Part shown: positions 52,614 to 62,509 of the stretch, one piece after another
How the letters are laid out: every line of letters begins with the position of its first letter
How positions within the stretch are numbered: the first letter of the stretch is position 1
The notes under the pieces: model-generated
The model's input: the letters and a program-made list of their open reading frames with translations, nothing else
What the model was told of the DNA's origin: nothing
Database searches by the model: none
NCBI GenBank assembly: GCA_900320045.1
Contig: ONQT01000008.1
Coordinates: 1-64,000 of the forward strand
Direction of reading: 5' to 3'
DNA from: an uncultured Prevotellaceae bacterium
Lineage (GTDB): Bacteria > Bacteroidota > Bacteroidia > Bacteroidales > Bacteroidaceae
Length of the DNA: 64,000 nt
Made by a program: the position numbers and the translations under genes

Positions 52614-55600
52614 TTAAAAGTTAATGTCAAAACCTGCGGAAATAGTAGAAGTGAGAGGGAATCCGCCTCGCTGGTAGCCAGAAATCATGGCACTGGCATA
52701 CTGGTTGGTGGTCATGCGCGATTCGGGATTGATACCGCGGTAGTCGCCGCTCCAAATGTAGAGCAGGTTGCTGCCGGTTAGATAGAAGCGCAGACTGGTG
52801 ATATTCCACTTGCGGGTCAACGTCTTCGGCAGCGTATAACCGACTGTCACATTACGCAGACAAGCGTACGAGGCGTTCTCCAGCGGATAGTCGGTCAAAC
52901 TGAGGTTGTAGCCCTTGTTCTCGTAAGGTGTCATGCCGTTGCCCGGATGCTCTGGGCTCACCCAACGGTTCTCCGTGTAAGCGCGGTTATAGCGTTTCGA
53001 CTCGTTATAGTAGGCGTCACCATTATAAACAGTGATACCCTGTACGCCCTGAATGAGGAATGAGAAGTCGAAGTCCTTATATTTGAATGTGTTGGTGATA
53101 CCCCACGTAAAGTCGGGATAGGGATTGCCTAATACGACACGGTCGTCAGCCGTCAGCTGGCCGTCGCCGTTGGTATCAGCAATGCGCACGCCACCGGGAA
53201 CGTCCTGCGAGAAGTGTGGATTGGCATTGATTTCTTCCTGCGTGTTCCATACACCAATCACCTTGTAGCCATAGTACTGGATGAGCGGATCACCGACCTT
53301 GGCAATGTAGCACTCGTCACGTTCGCCGAGGGTGATGACCTGCTGTTCGCCGCCAATCTCCAACAGCTTGTTGCGCGACAATGAGAAGTTCACGCTGGTA
53401 TCCCACTTGAACTTGCGCGTGTTGAAGTTATGCGTATCCAACTGAATCTCAACACCCTTGTTGCTCACCTTTCCGATGTTGTTCCAATAATAACTGAAAC
53501 CGGTGAACGACTGCGTGGGCTGGGCAAAGAGCAGCGAGCGAGTGACGCTATAGTAGGCATCGACAGATAGCGTGATGCGGTTGCGGAAGAGTCCGAGGTC
53601 GAAGCCATAGTTGAACTCGTCGGTCTTCTCCCACGTGATGTCGCTGTTGGCCAGCGTCGACGAGATATTGGCTGTACCGTTGACCAGTTGGCCGTTGTTG
53701 GGACCTGCAATATAGTTGGCTCCATTCAGCACCTCCATGGCAGCCTGATACTGGATGCGGTTGTTACCCGTCACACCGTACGAGGCGCGCAACTTTAGGT
53801 TGGAGATGGGCTTGACGTTCTTCATGAACTTCTCCTCACTGACGCGCCAACCTAACGATACCGAGGGGAACCATGCATTGCGCTTGCCCTCAGAGAAGAG
53901 CGACGAGCGGTCCAAGCGCAGCGACACAGAAGCCAGATAACGATCCATAAAACTATAGTTGACACGTCCAAGATAGGACTCCAACACCACATCGGGATAG
54001 CGGAAAGTTCCGGTACCGGCATTGTTGCCGTTGTTGCTGCTAGCCAACTGATAAACCGTAGCAGCATTCAGTGTCTGGATATCATCCGTAGCAAAGCCCG
54101 TAGCGGTCATGGCGACACGCTGGTTGCGGGTGCGCTCAGCAGTGTATCCTAACAAGGCATCGAGGGTGTGCTCACCCTTCTTGCCAAAATCAGTATGGTA
54201 GGTCAGCGTGTTCTCAGACAGCAGATCAATGTACAAGGTACTAAAATAGTTGGCTAGACTGGCCTCGCCGTCTTTCGTGGCATTCTTGTTACCATAATAG
54301 TACGACGGCGAGAAGCGTACGTTCAGACCATTGGAGGTCTTGAACTGCAGACCCTTCATGATATCAACCGTGAAGTAGATGCTTGCCAGTCCTTGGAAGT
54401 CCTCGCTCCAGCGCTTCGTATTGGCCATCACGCTAGCGGGGTTGTTGTTGGCTGACGAGAAAGGGTTGGGTTTCTCCATCGTGGGGTTGCCTGACTCATC
54501 GGGAGGACCAGTAGGCGTCTCTACACTGGTGAAGTGGCTACCACGGGCAAAGCCTGTATAACCCGTCAGGGCCGTCGATCGGTCTGTATGAACGACCGGC
54601 AGAAACGACGGTGTACGGTAGAAATCGATGAAGTTGTTCTTGGGACGCTCCATCTTCTTATATGTTCCCGACATATTGATACCCATCGACACAGAGGTAG
54701 ACAGCTTAGCGTCGAGCTTGCCACGGAAGTTTACCTTGTCCATTGAGTTCTGTTTCATGATACCCTCGTCCTTGGTATACGCTGCCGAGACAAAGTAACG
54801 TAGGTCTTTCTTTCCCCCCGAGATATTAAACTGTACATTGGTGATATGAGCCACGCTACGCAAACCTTCCTTCTGCCAATCAGTAGAGCCCAACTCCTGT
54901 TCAAGCCATGCAGAGCCTCGAGCTTGGCGCGTCACGGCAGGACCGCCCATAGCCTCTTCCTGCTTCTGCAACTCATACCATTCCGTCGATGTCATCATGT
55001 CGTGCAACTTGTAGGCATACTTCCAGCCCTCGTAGAATTTAAATGAATATTTTGGCTTATCAGGCGTACCGCTCTTGGTGGTAATCATAATGACGCCATT
55101 GGCTGCACGTGAACCATAGATGGCCGCAGAAGCGGCATCTTTCAGAATTTCAATAGACTTGATATCAGCAGCGTTAATTTGTGACAAACCACCCTGAACG
55201 GGGAAACCGTCAATGATGATCAGCGGCTCGCTGTCGGCTGAGATAGAGCCGGTTCCGCGCACACGAATAGAGGGCATCACACCCACCTCAGATGTCAGAT
55301 TTGAGACTGTTAAACCAGACATCATACCCTGCAGGGCCTGCGTCACATCGCTGACAGGCGCATTGGTCAACTCATCACCGTTCAACTTCGAGATAGAACC
55401 CGTCAGGTGTGACTTCGTCTGTGTGCCATAACCGATAACCACCGTCTCATCAAGCATGGCAATGTCTTCGACCAGCACAACGTCGATTACCTTCTGGTCA
55501 CCAACGATGACAGCCTTGTCCTGATAGCCCACTGAGGAGAATACAAGCATGGCCTTCTTACTTTTAACCTGAATCTGGTAATTACCGTCCAAATCGGTCG

Positions 55601-55757
55601 TGGTACCAGTCTGAGCGTCCTTCACTTTCACGGTCGCACCAATCAGCGGCCCCTGCGAATCACTCACCGTACCTTTGATAAGGTGCTGAGCCTTACCCAC
55701 GGTAGACAACAGGCAGAACGCCAGCGTCATCAGCAACTTCATACGGAATTGTTTCAT
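52614..55757 (-). CDS. SusC/RagA family TonB-dependent transporter of the alginate locus
   Basis: A 1047-residue outer membrane transporter using ATG 55755-55757, which gives the signal MKQFRMKLLMTLAFCLLSTV; the frame is open 13 codons further upstream. CarboxypepD_reg-like domain ~25-100 (IKGTVSDSQGPLIGATVKVK), TonB-box region LDETVVIGYGTQTKS, plug domain (PSIRVRGTGSISADSEPLII; DAASAAIYGSRAANGVIMIT) and barrel ending STISAGFDINF. It is the first gene of the alginate locus and its promoter region carries the UxuR-type palindrome at 55836-55847. Substrate assignment to alginate oligosaccharides rests on the lyases downstream. Confidence 0.95.
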   Translation of the reverse strand: MKQFRMKLLMTLAFCLLSTVGKAQHLIKGTVSDSQGPLIGATVKVKDAQTGTTTDLDGNYQIQVKSKKAMLVFSSVGYQDKAVIVGDQKVIDVVLVEDIAMLDETVVIGYGTQTKSHLTGSISKLNGDELTNAPVSDVTQALQGMMSGLTVSNLTSEVGVMPSIRVRGTGSISADSEPLIIIDGFPVQGGLSQINAADIKSIEILKDAASAAIYGSRAANGVIMITTKSGTPDKPKYSFKFYEGWKYAYKLHDMMTSTEWYELQKQEEAMGGPAVTRQARGSAWLEQELGSTDWQKEGLRSVAHITNVQFNISGGKKDLRYFVSAAYTKDEGIMKQNSMDKVNFRGKLDAKLSTSVSMGINMSGTYKKMERPKNNFIDFYRTPSFLPVVHTDRSTALTGYTGFARGSHFTSVETPTGPPDESGNPTMEKPNPFSSANNNPASVMANTKRWSEDFQGLASIYFTVDIMKGLQFKTSNGLNVRFSPSYYYGNKNATKDGEASLANYFSTLYIDLLSENTLTYHTDFGKKGEHTLDALLGYTAERTRNQRVAMTATGFATDDIQTLNAATVYQLASSNNGNNAGTGTFRYPDVVLESYLGRVNYSFMDRYLASVSLRLDRSSLFSEGKRNAWFPSVSLGWRVSEEKFMKNVKPISNLKLRASYGVTGNNRIQYQAAMEVLNGANYIAGPNNGQLVNGTANISSTLANSDITWEKTDEFNYGFDLGLFRNRITLSVDAYYSVTRSLLFAQPTQSFTGFSYYWNNIGKVSNKGVEIQLDTHNFNTRKFKWDTSVNFSLSRNKLLEIGGEQQVITLGERDECYIAKVGDPLIQYYGYKVIGVWNTQEEINANPHFSQDVPGGVRIADTNGDGQLTADDRVVLGNPYPDFTWGITNTFKYKDFDFSFLIQGVQGITVYNGDAYYNESKRYNRAYTENRWVSPEHPGNGMTPYENKGYNLSLTDYPLENASYACLRNVTVGYTLPKTLTRKWNITSLRFYLTGSNLLYIWSGDYRGINPESRMTTNQYASAMISGYQRGGFPLTSTISAGFDINF

Positions 55758-55800
55758 GAGTATTACGTTAGTTAAATTGAATTTTGTAAGTTTCACATTG

Positions 55801-55808
55801 CAAAGATA
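55801..55808 (-). promoter_or_regulatory. -7 box of the alginate susC promoter
   Basis: Minus-strand TATCTTTG, about 45 bases ahead of the susC ATG. No TTG at the -33 distance; that space lies near the operator palindrome, suggesting regulated rather than constitutive expression. Confidence 0.7.
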
Positions 55809-55835
55809 AGACGTTTTTCCCTAAGTTGGTTTATT

Positions 55836-55847
55836 TTGGTATACCAA
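55836..55847. promoter_or_regulatory. UxuR/ExuR-type operator palindrome TTGGTATACCAA
   Basis: Perfect 12-bp palindrome in the divergent region between susC and the GntR regulator. The same core (ATTGGTATACCAAT) is the known operator of the enterobacterial hexuronate regulators UxuR and ExuR, which are FadR-subfamily GntR proteins like the regulator encoded next door. It starts 28 bases upstream of the susC -7 box. Confidence 0.75.
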
Positions 55848-55932
55848 TTAGTATTTATTAACTTATGCCGCAACAATACGAAACAAAGGTTAATTTAGCA
55901 CCAGTTCCCAACCAGTTTACCAAATAATATTG

Positions 55933-55940
55933 TAACTTTG
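55933..55940 (+). promoter_or_regulatory. -7 box of the GntR regulator
   Basis: TAACTTTG at 24 bases before the ATG at 55964. An in-frame GTG at 55940 overlaps the box, so it cannot be the translated start. Confidence 0.65.
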
Positions 55941-55963
55941 TGGCCAAAATAGCAACAAACTAT

Positions 55964-56650
55964 ATGACTAGAAGCAAGAGCAACGGCCCTATCGACACCG
56001 TCATCAACTACATCCGAAACGAGATCACTAAGAAGAACGTCCTACCGGGCGACAAATTGCCGTCAGAGCGCAAGCTGTCCGAGTTGTTAGGTGTAGGGAG
56101 ACCGCACATACGCGCAGCCCTGCAGAAGCTCGAGACTTACGGGCTCGTAGAAACACGCCCCCAGAGCGGAACTATCGTAACAGAGTTCACCAAAGAACAA
56201 CTGGACAGCATGATGGCTGAGACACTGAAACTCGAGAAGTACGACTTTTACAGCTTAGTACACGTGCGCGTTCTACTTGAAATAGACGCTTGCGAGTTAG
56301 CTGCGCGACGGTGCACCATCGAGGACATTGACAACGTGGAACGCACCCTGCGCGAACTGGAAGAGAGCACCGACCCCAAGACGAGAATAGAAAAAGACTT
56401 CGCCTTCCACCGGGAACTGGCCCGCAGCAGCCACAACCCCGTACTCGTCGACCTACTCGGCACCATCGTACCCGACATCATGCGATACTATCACAAATAC
56501 CGTTTCTGCTCCGTACCAGAACGCCGCGTCAGCACCGAACACCGCGAGTTCGTCGCCCGACTTCACGCCCACGACGAGCAGGGCATGCGACAATTAGTAC
56601 TCACCCATCTGGAAAATCAGATTAACTTCGCAAAACAACAACAAAAATAG
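55964..56650 (+). CDS. FadR-subfamily GntR transcriptional regulator of the alginate locus
   Basis: A 228-residue regulator. N-terminal winged HTH (LPGDKLPSERKLSELLGVGR PHIRAALQ), followed by the wing LVETRPQSGTIV, then an all-helical FCD ligand domain (HVRVLLEIDACELAARRC; DFAFHRELARSSHNPVLVDL; RRVSTEHREFVARLHAHDEQ) with the Asp/His residues that usually bind metal and ligand. FadR-subfamily members often respond to uronates or ketodeoxy acids (UxuR, ExuR, KdgR types). It is divergent from the alginate susC, with a UxuR-like palindrome between them, so it probably represses or autoregulates the locus until a uronate derivative accumulates. Start ATG 55964. Confidence 0.92.
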   Translation: MTRSKSNGPIDTVINYIRNEITKKNVLPGDKLPSERKLSELLGVGRPHIRAALQKLETYGLVETRPQSGTIVTEFTKEQLDSMMAETLKLEKYDFYSLVHVRVLLEIDACELAARRCTIEDIDNVERTLRELEESTDPKTRIEKDFAFHRELARSSHNPVLVDLLGTIVPDIMRYYHKYRFCSVPERRVSTEHREFVARLHAHDEQGMRQLVLTHLENQINFAKQQQK

Positions 56651-57142
56651 ACCTATCGAACAAACATCAGAATACGCTTTGTGAATTTATGTTAACAGCA
56701 ACCCTATAGGATTGTTACAAAGTGTAAACTGGTATACCGTACAGAAAGAGATATTGAACCAGAAGGGCATCACTTCCATACCCATCAGCGACAACTCGAC
56801 AACACAGGTGGAGATAAACCACATTGATGTCAAGTATGGTGCCAAAAAGGTGGAAACATTTATACTTTAGTCACAGATTTTACATACTCTACCCAAGGTG
56901 TAGCCAAGGTCAAAAGGCTGATATGACCTCGGGAAAAATCAAAGTGCCGCTTGGATAAAATATGGAGAGAGTGAAGAAATATCATCAGAGCCTACGCTAC
57001 CAACCATCCCAGTGAAATAGCCACTAAGACTACTAGAAATTGTTTCTAAAAATGGCAAGATTATTCGCAAGACTTTCATATTTTGACCACTGAGAAAATA
57101 TCAATCCTGCAGTATTGCAAATCGAGAAACACTAAATCTCGA
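56651..57142. other. Intergenic with decayed plus-strand coding remnants
   Basis: No intact gene. On the plus strand a frame without a start codon runs to TAG at ~56868 and reads NPIGLLQSVNWYTVQKEILN then QKGITSIPISDNSTTQVEIN. Further on, AAWIKYGESEEISSEPTLPT continues to a TAG and then PLRLLEIVSKNGKIIRKTF. These look like fragments of a lost gene; I do not recognise the family. A second GGTATACC core occurs at 56731-56738 within the first remnant. Confidence 0.45.
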
Positions 57143-57172
57143 GAAAAGGGCTCAGACCTTAGGTCCGAGCCC
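57143..57172 (-). terminator. Terminator of secDF
   Basis: GGGCTCAGACC / GGTCCGAGCCC stem with a three-base loop (57148-57172), followed by TTTTC on the minus strand; 28 bp beyond the ancestral secDF stop. Confidence 0.85.
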
Positions 57173-57199
57173 CTATATTATTATAATAAGGTACGCGCG

Positions 57200-60183
57200 T
57201 TAGGCGTTGGCAACCTCGTCCTCGACGCCACGAATGGTACGACCCATCACGAGGAAGGCCGTAGGAGCAGCGATGAAGAGTGACGACAGGGTACCGAAGA
57301 TAACACCTAAGATCATGGCGAACGAGAAGCTGCGGATAGAATCACCACCGAGGATGAAGATACACAGCAACACGATCAGGGTTGTCACAGAGGTGTTGAT
57401 GGTACGAGCCAGCGTCTGGTTCAGCGAGTCGTTGAACAACTGCTGACGGTCGCGCTTGCCATAGAGCTGGAAGTTCTCACGGATACGGTCGGGTCAATCT
57501 CCAGTGACATGGGAACCCAACCCCACAGAACGCTATACATACCGATAACAACCAGGGCATCCAATGCCAGAGCAATGGTTGCACCCGTAGAGTAAGCGAC
57601 ATTGCGGAAACGCAGCAGGATGTACAGGAAGATGGCAACTAGAGCGATGATGACGCTGACGATAGCACCATAGGTGATATCCTTAGCAACGGCAGGGCCT
57701 ACCTTAGCCGAGCTGATGATGGAACCACCCTGACGGACATCAGGATTCTTGAAGGCCTCTACACTGGTCTGACTGACGAAGCCACCCTTCTTTAGTGCGT
57801 TATAGAGAATGGTCTCAGCCTCGTCGTCGACAGTAGGACTGTTAGACTCGATATCCCAGTTGGTTGACACACGGATCGTCTTGCCATCGGTACCCAGGGC
57901 AATAACAGAGGTGTTAGCCTCCTTGCCTGCGTTCTCGCCAACGGTATTGACGAAGGCACCTGCCAGTGACTGACGTACAGACTCAACGGGAGTCTCCTTG
58001 TCCAGCGTCACTACGTAATTGCGACCACCGGTAAAGTCGATACTCTCGCTCAGACCGCGAACGAAGAACGAGCATACGAAGATGATGGCGAAGACACCCC
58101 AAATGATGAAGCTCTTCTTATACATACCCATGAAGTTGTAGTGGGCGTTCTGCATCAGGTTCTTGGAGTAGCCAGTTACGAAGCTGAGGTTCAGCCACTT
58201 GTCCTTCTTCATACGGTTCTCGTAAACCAAACGAGTCAAGAACACTGCGGTGAAGAACGAGCAGAAGATACCAATGATCCAGGTGGTAGCGAAGCCCTTG
58301 ACAGGACCTGTACCGAAGAACAGCAGGATGGCACCAGTAATCAGAGACGTCACGTTTGAGTCGAAGATAGCCGAGAAGGCGTTAGAATAGCCCTTCTGCA
58401 GAGCCTCCTTCAGACCAAGGCCGTGGCGCAGTTCCTCCTTGATACGCTCATAAATCAGCACGTTAGCATCGACAGCAGTACCCAGCGTCAGCACGATACC
58501 AGCAATACCTGGCATGGTCAGAGCAGCCTGGAAGGACGTCAGAATACCCAACGTGAAGAAGAGGTTGAACAACAGGGCGATATCAGCCAGCAGACCGGGA
58601 ACCCAGCCGTACAGCATAATCATGTAGACCATCAGCAGCACGAAAGCGACGATGAACGACATGACACCTTGTTTAATAGACTGTGCACCGAGTGAGGGAC
58701 CTACAACCTCCTCCTGTACGATACGAGTAGGAGCCGGCATCTTACCAGAGTTCAGCGTATTAGCCAAGTCCTTGGTATCCTCGATGGTGAATGAACCAGT
58801 AATCTGAGAGTTACCTCCGTCAATCTGAGTCAGAATACGGGGAGCAGAATAAACAGCGTCGTCGAGCACGATGGCTACGGCACGACCGATGTTCTGCTTG
58901 GTAATCTGAGACCAGCGGCGGGCACCGTCACTATTCATCTGCATAGAAACAGAGGGGTGACCCATCTGGTCGAAGTCGTCCTTGGAAGAGGTGATGACAT
59001 CACCCTCTAACGGAGCGCGGCCGTTGGGTTCGGTAATCTTCAGGGCATACAGGGCGAAGACATCGCCACGGGTATTCTCGCCGCCAAAGTCCTCGGGCTT
59101 GGCACCCCAACGCAGCTTCAGCTCTGCAGGCAGCAGCTGAGCAGCAACATCAGAATAGATAACCTTGTCAATGTCTGCAGTATCACGAGCCATAGCATAA
59201 CCTACGATGGCCAGACCCTGACCCTGAACGAGCTGGAGACCGAAGAGGGGATTCTGCTTCTTGGCATCAGCCAGTGCCTTGGCATCAGCAGCCTTCTCGT
59301 CCTTCTTGTCGTTGACCTTGGCCAACTTGGCAGCCAGATCACTCTTGGTGTCAGCGACAGAATCGTTCACTGCGGCCTCAGCGGTAGCAGTAGTATCAGC
59401 CTCAGCTACCTCAGCAGTACCTGTGTTGACAGCAGCGTACTTCACGCCCAGCTGTGACAGCAGGGGAACGATTTCCTGTGAGTTATAGGTCTCCCAGAAC
59501 TCCAGATTGGCACTACCCTGCAGCAACTTACGAACACGCTCGGGCTCCTTGATACCAGGCATTTCTACCATGATACGACCAGACTGGCCTTCCAGTTTCT
59601 GGATGTTAGGCTGAACAACGCCGAACTTATCAATACGGTTGCGAACCACGTTGAACGAGTTGTCAACGGCAGACTGCACCTCGGCACGCAGGGCACTCTC
59701 AACCTCTGAGTCGCTCGACTGAGTGCTGACCTTGCCCTTCATCTGCTGAGTGGCAAAGACGGCAGCCAAGGGACGACCATTGGCGTTTTGTTTCCAATAC
59801 TTAATAAACAGGGAGATGAAGTCGTCCTGACTGGTCTCCTCTTCTTTCTTGGCCTGTTCCATCGACTTTCTGTAGGCCTCGTCCGTCTTGTGGTCAGCCA
59901 ACACATCGATTACATCAGGTACAGAAACCTCGAGGATTACGTTCATACCACCCTTCAGGTCCAGACCCAGACCAATCTCCATCTCGCGGCACTGCTTGAA
60001 TGAATAAACACCACAGTACACTTTCTCGTTCATGATAGAGTCGAGGTACTCCTGTCCAGCCTCTTCGCCCATCGCTGCCGCCTTACTTTCGTAGTGCTTG
60101 GTGACAAACGAGAAGGAAAGATAGAAGCAGCAAACGAGTATCAGAACGATTGCGACAAACTTTACAATTCCTTTGTTTTGCAT
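57200..60183 (-). pseudogene. secDF: secDF (fused protein translocase SecD-SecF), frameshifted near the 3' end
   Basis: The upstream frame (60183-57421, 920 residues) encodes SecD plus most of SecF: SecD N-terminal TM, GLGLDLKGGMNVILEV, an Ala/Asp/Lys-rich insertion, TMs with TAVDANVLIYERIKEEL, then SecF with ESIDFTGGRNYVVTL and GALALDALVVIG-type segments. It runs through WGWVPMSLEID and then shifts to an unrelated PTVSVRTSSSM ending at 57421. The correct continuation (DRIRENFQLYGKRDRQQLFN ... TLARTINTSVTTLIVLLCIF ... GRTIRGVEDEVANA) is open in another frame to TAA at 57200. Compared with other SecDF proteins about 22 residues (QTFIGAILTAIGYSINDKVV-like) are missing at the junction (~57490), implying a ~64-bp deletion. 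SecDF aids Sec export and is normally well conserved, so an assembly or sequencing error is a serious alternative. Confidence 0.88.
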
Positions 60184-60230
60184 TTTGATTTATTGTTTGT
60201 TTAATTTTATGATTTCGTTTTTTTAGCCTG

Positions 60231-60238
60231 CAAATATA
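60231..60238 (-). promoter_or_regulatory. -7 box of secDF
   Basis: Minus-strand TATATTTG, 47 bases ahead of the secDF ATG; no TTG at the -33 distance. Confidence 0.55.
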
Positions 60239-60287
60239 CGCATTTTTCTTCACTTACGGAAATTTATACGCAAAATTCATGCATTTT

Positions 60288-61397
60288 TCAGTCTTTTCTG
60301 TTTAATTTTAGCCAACAAATCAGCGGATAATGGTCACTAGCGTCCATTTTATCGTCAATTTTACAATAGCATGGCTGAAAGTGTGAGGAGCAGAAAAGAT
60401 GGTCTATGCGAAAGAAAAAACCTTTCTGATTATATGACAAACCGATACCCCTGCCCGACTCCACATAGCAGTCGGTCAGCAGCTGGCTGACAGCATGACG
60501 GGAATAGGAAATGGGATTGTCGTTGAAATCGCCACAAACCACGATCGGGTATTGTCGGTGTTCCCAAATGTACTCGCAGACTTTGTCAATCTGCCTGGAA
60601 CGCTTTGCATTGGCCTCGGCCAACTTTACCAACAGCAACTTCGACTCCGTCCGGGCAGAGTCACCCTTCATCTCACCCTTCAGTATCTGTTGATATTTAC
60701 CACGATCGTCAGTACTCAGATGACAACTCTCAAAATGGTTGTTGACGACGATGAGTGTATCCTTGCCCACCTTCAACCACCATGCTCCGCTGCCATTATT
60801 GACCTGTGTGTCGTAGCTGATACGCTCCCTACGCAATATAGGGAACCGAGTGTGGATGCCGATACAGTTAAAAGACAACTCGGAATTACTCAGCACGATG
60901 GTGTCGTTATAGGCAAAGGTCTTCTGATAGTCACGGAACACGCAGTGTCTCCACGTGTCGACATCTTCCTGCAGACAGGCTATATCGGGCTTCTCGTCAT
61001 GCAGCCAATCGCGAACCGTCTCAAACCCCTCTTCATACTTATAATTGCCCCCATAGGCGCACACATTATAAGATACGATTTTCAGAATACTGTCACCTTC
61101 CATGGTTTCCACCGACTTCGGCGTATGGATGGGCAGATAGACACGAATGGGATAATATGCCAAAGCGAGACCCACCACTGGGATCCACGCCTTTGTCCAC
61201 TTAAACAACAAGAATACCAACAGAAAGGCGAAGTTGATGACGACGAAAGCCGGAAATGTCATACCAGCTGTCGACAACAACGGATGATCGGCAGGATGCA
61301 GCCGATCACTATAGCCCGTAAACAGCATCAGTACGATGGACGCCACGTTAGCTCCCATCAGCATCTGAATAGTAAACTTCTTGAGTTTCTTAATCAT
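60288..61397 (-). CDS. Membrane-anchored endonuclease/exonuclease/phosphatase family protein
   Basis: A 369-residue protein with three N-terminal hydrophobic segments (~12-90) and a C-terminal EEP domain. Motifs: ILKIVSYNVCAYGG, DIACLQEDVD (metal-binding Glu), VVNNHFES, VVCGDFNDNP and DASDHYPLICW (catalytic Asp-His). The EEP fold hydrolyses phosphodiesters in nucleic acids, lipids or inositol phosphates; the substrate here is unknown. The domain order (TMs then EEP) is common in Bacteroidota. Follows the rhomboid gene by 17 bp, probably one transcript. Confidence 0.92.
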   Translation of the reverse strand: MIKKLKKFTIQMLMGANVASIVLMLFTGYSDRLHPADHPLLSTAGMTFPAFVVINFAFLLVFLLFKWTKAWIPVVGLALAYYPIRVYLPIHTPKSVETMEGDSILKIVSYNVCAYGGNYKYEEGFETVRDWLHDEKPDIACLQEDVDTWRHCVFRDYQKTFAYNDTIVLSNSELSFNCIGIHTRFPILRRERISYDTQVNNGSGAWWLKVGKDTLIVVNNHFESCHLSTDDRGKYQQILKGEMKGDSARTESKLLLVKLAEANAKRSRQIDKVCEYIWEHRQYPIVVCGDFNDNPISYSRHAVSQLLTDCYVESGRGIGLSYNQKGFFFRIDHLFCSSHFQPCYCKIDDKMDASDHYPLICWLKLNRKD

Positions 61398-61413
61398 AAC
61401 AAGTTATGAATCT

Positions 61414-62346
61414 TTACCCCTTTCGACTCTGGTCGAACAACTTCTGCTTTTCTTCCTTTGTCAGGCTATCATAACCGCTCTTACGTATCTTGTCCAGTAT
61501 GGCGTCTATCTCCTCCTGATTCTGACGCTGACGAACATTGTACTCCTCATCGGTCTCGCGGCGAGGGTCGGCAGCATGACCGCCACGTGTCCGCTCAGCT
61601 TTCATGTGATTGCGCTGACGATCGTCATATTTACGCTTCAGATTGTCGAAGAACTCCTGCCCATAGCTTCTGCCAAAACGTTGACTGCTGTCAGGATGGT
61701 GCTGCCAATAGCGAATGAGCAGGAAACCGAACAGCATTCCGCCCAGATGCGCCATGTGGGCTACACCGTCGCTTTGTCCCATAGCAGAGAAAAGTTCTAT
61801 GAAGATATAGCCCACGATGAGCCATTTAGCCTTGATGGGGAACGGGATAGGAATAATAAACAAACGCTCGTTGGGGAAAATCATACCAAACGCCAGCAAA
61901 ATACCATAAACCGCACCTGAAGCACCAATGGTCATCCACTGATTCAGGAATACATCCATCGCCATTCGCTGTCCGCCAATACTCACATACTCATAGGCGG
62001 CCAGGCCTTGCATACTAAAGTTGATGTACTGGACGATTTCCTGTGCTATACCAGCTCCGACGCCGCAGACAATGTAATAAAAAATGAATTTCTTCGGTCC
62101 CCATACGCGTTCTATCACACTACCAAACATCCAGAGAGCAAACATATTAAATAAAATATGTGTAAAGCCCCCATGAAGGAACATGTAGGTCAAAAACTGC
62201 CAGACATGGAAATCGCTGGCCATGAAAAAATGCAAGCCAAAGAGGGCATTCAAGTCAATGCCGCTACGTCCGAGCACCCACGTTGCCAAAAACGCCAACA
62301 CGTTAATGACAAGAAGATTCTTGGTCATGGTAGGTATGTTGTTCAT
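61414..62346 (-). CDS. Rhomboid family intramembrane serine protease
   Basis: A 310-residue membrane protease with six predicted TM helices. FLTYMFLHGGFTHILFNMFA is the L1/TM2 rhomboid signature, the nucleophile is Ser143 in GASGAVYG, and the partner His is His200 in AHMAHLGGMLFGF. After residue ~215 a charged cytosolic tail follows (RKYDDRQRNHMKAERTRGGH) with REESDEE-like coiled character and an EEIDAILDKI(R) segment. Substrates unknown. First gene of the pair with the EEP protein. Confidence 0.94.
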   Translation of the reverse strand: MNNIPTMTKNLLVINVLAFLATWVLGRSGIDLNALFGLHFFMASDFHVWQFLTYMFLHGGFTHILFNMFALWMFGSVIERVWGPKKFIFYYIVCGVGAGIAQEIVQYINFSMQGLAAYEYVSIGGQRMAMDVFLNQWMTIGASGAVYGILLAFGMIFPNERLFIIPIPFPIKAKWLIVGYIFIELFSAMGQSDGVAHMAHLGGMLFGFLLIRYWQHHPDSSQRFGRSYGQEFFDNLKRKYDDRQRNHMKAERTRGGHAADPRRETDEEYNVRQRQNQEEIDAILDKIRKSGYDSLTKEEKQKLFDQSRKG

Positions 62347-62419
62347 CTTCTCAATTTCTATTTAAACATCACGTTCAACATATTTTCTTCAGCACTTCAC
62401 TATCTGCTGTATTTGACCG

Positions 62420-62427
62420 CAAAATTA
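62420..62427 (-). promoter_or_regulatory. -7 box of the rhomboid-EEP pair
   Basis: Minus-strand TAATTTTG (TAnnTTTG) 73 bases ahead of the rhomboid ATG; the nearest TTG is 23 bases upstream, longer than usual. Confidence 0.45.
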
Positions 62428-62509
62428 CTAAAAATATCTCGTTTTTGACACAAAAATAGGGTAATAGAGACTTTTTTTCAGTAAAAATGTTATTTTTTTC
62501 AGAATTTTG

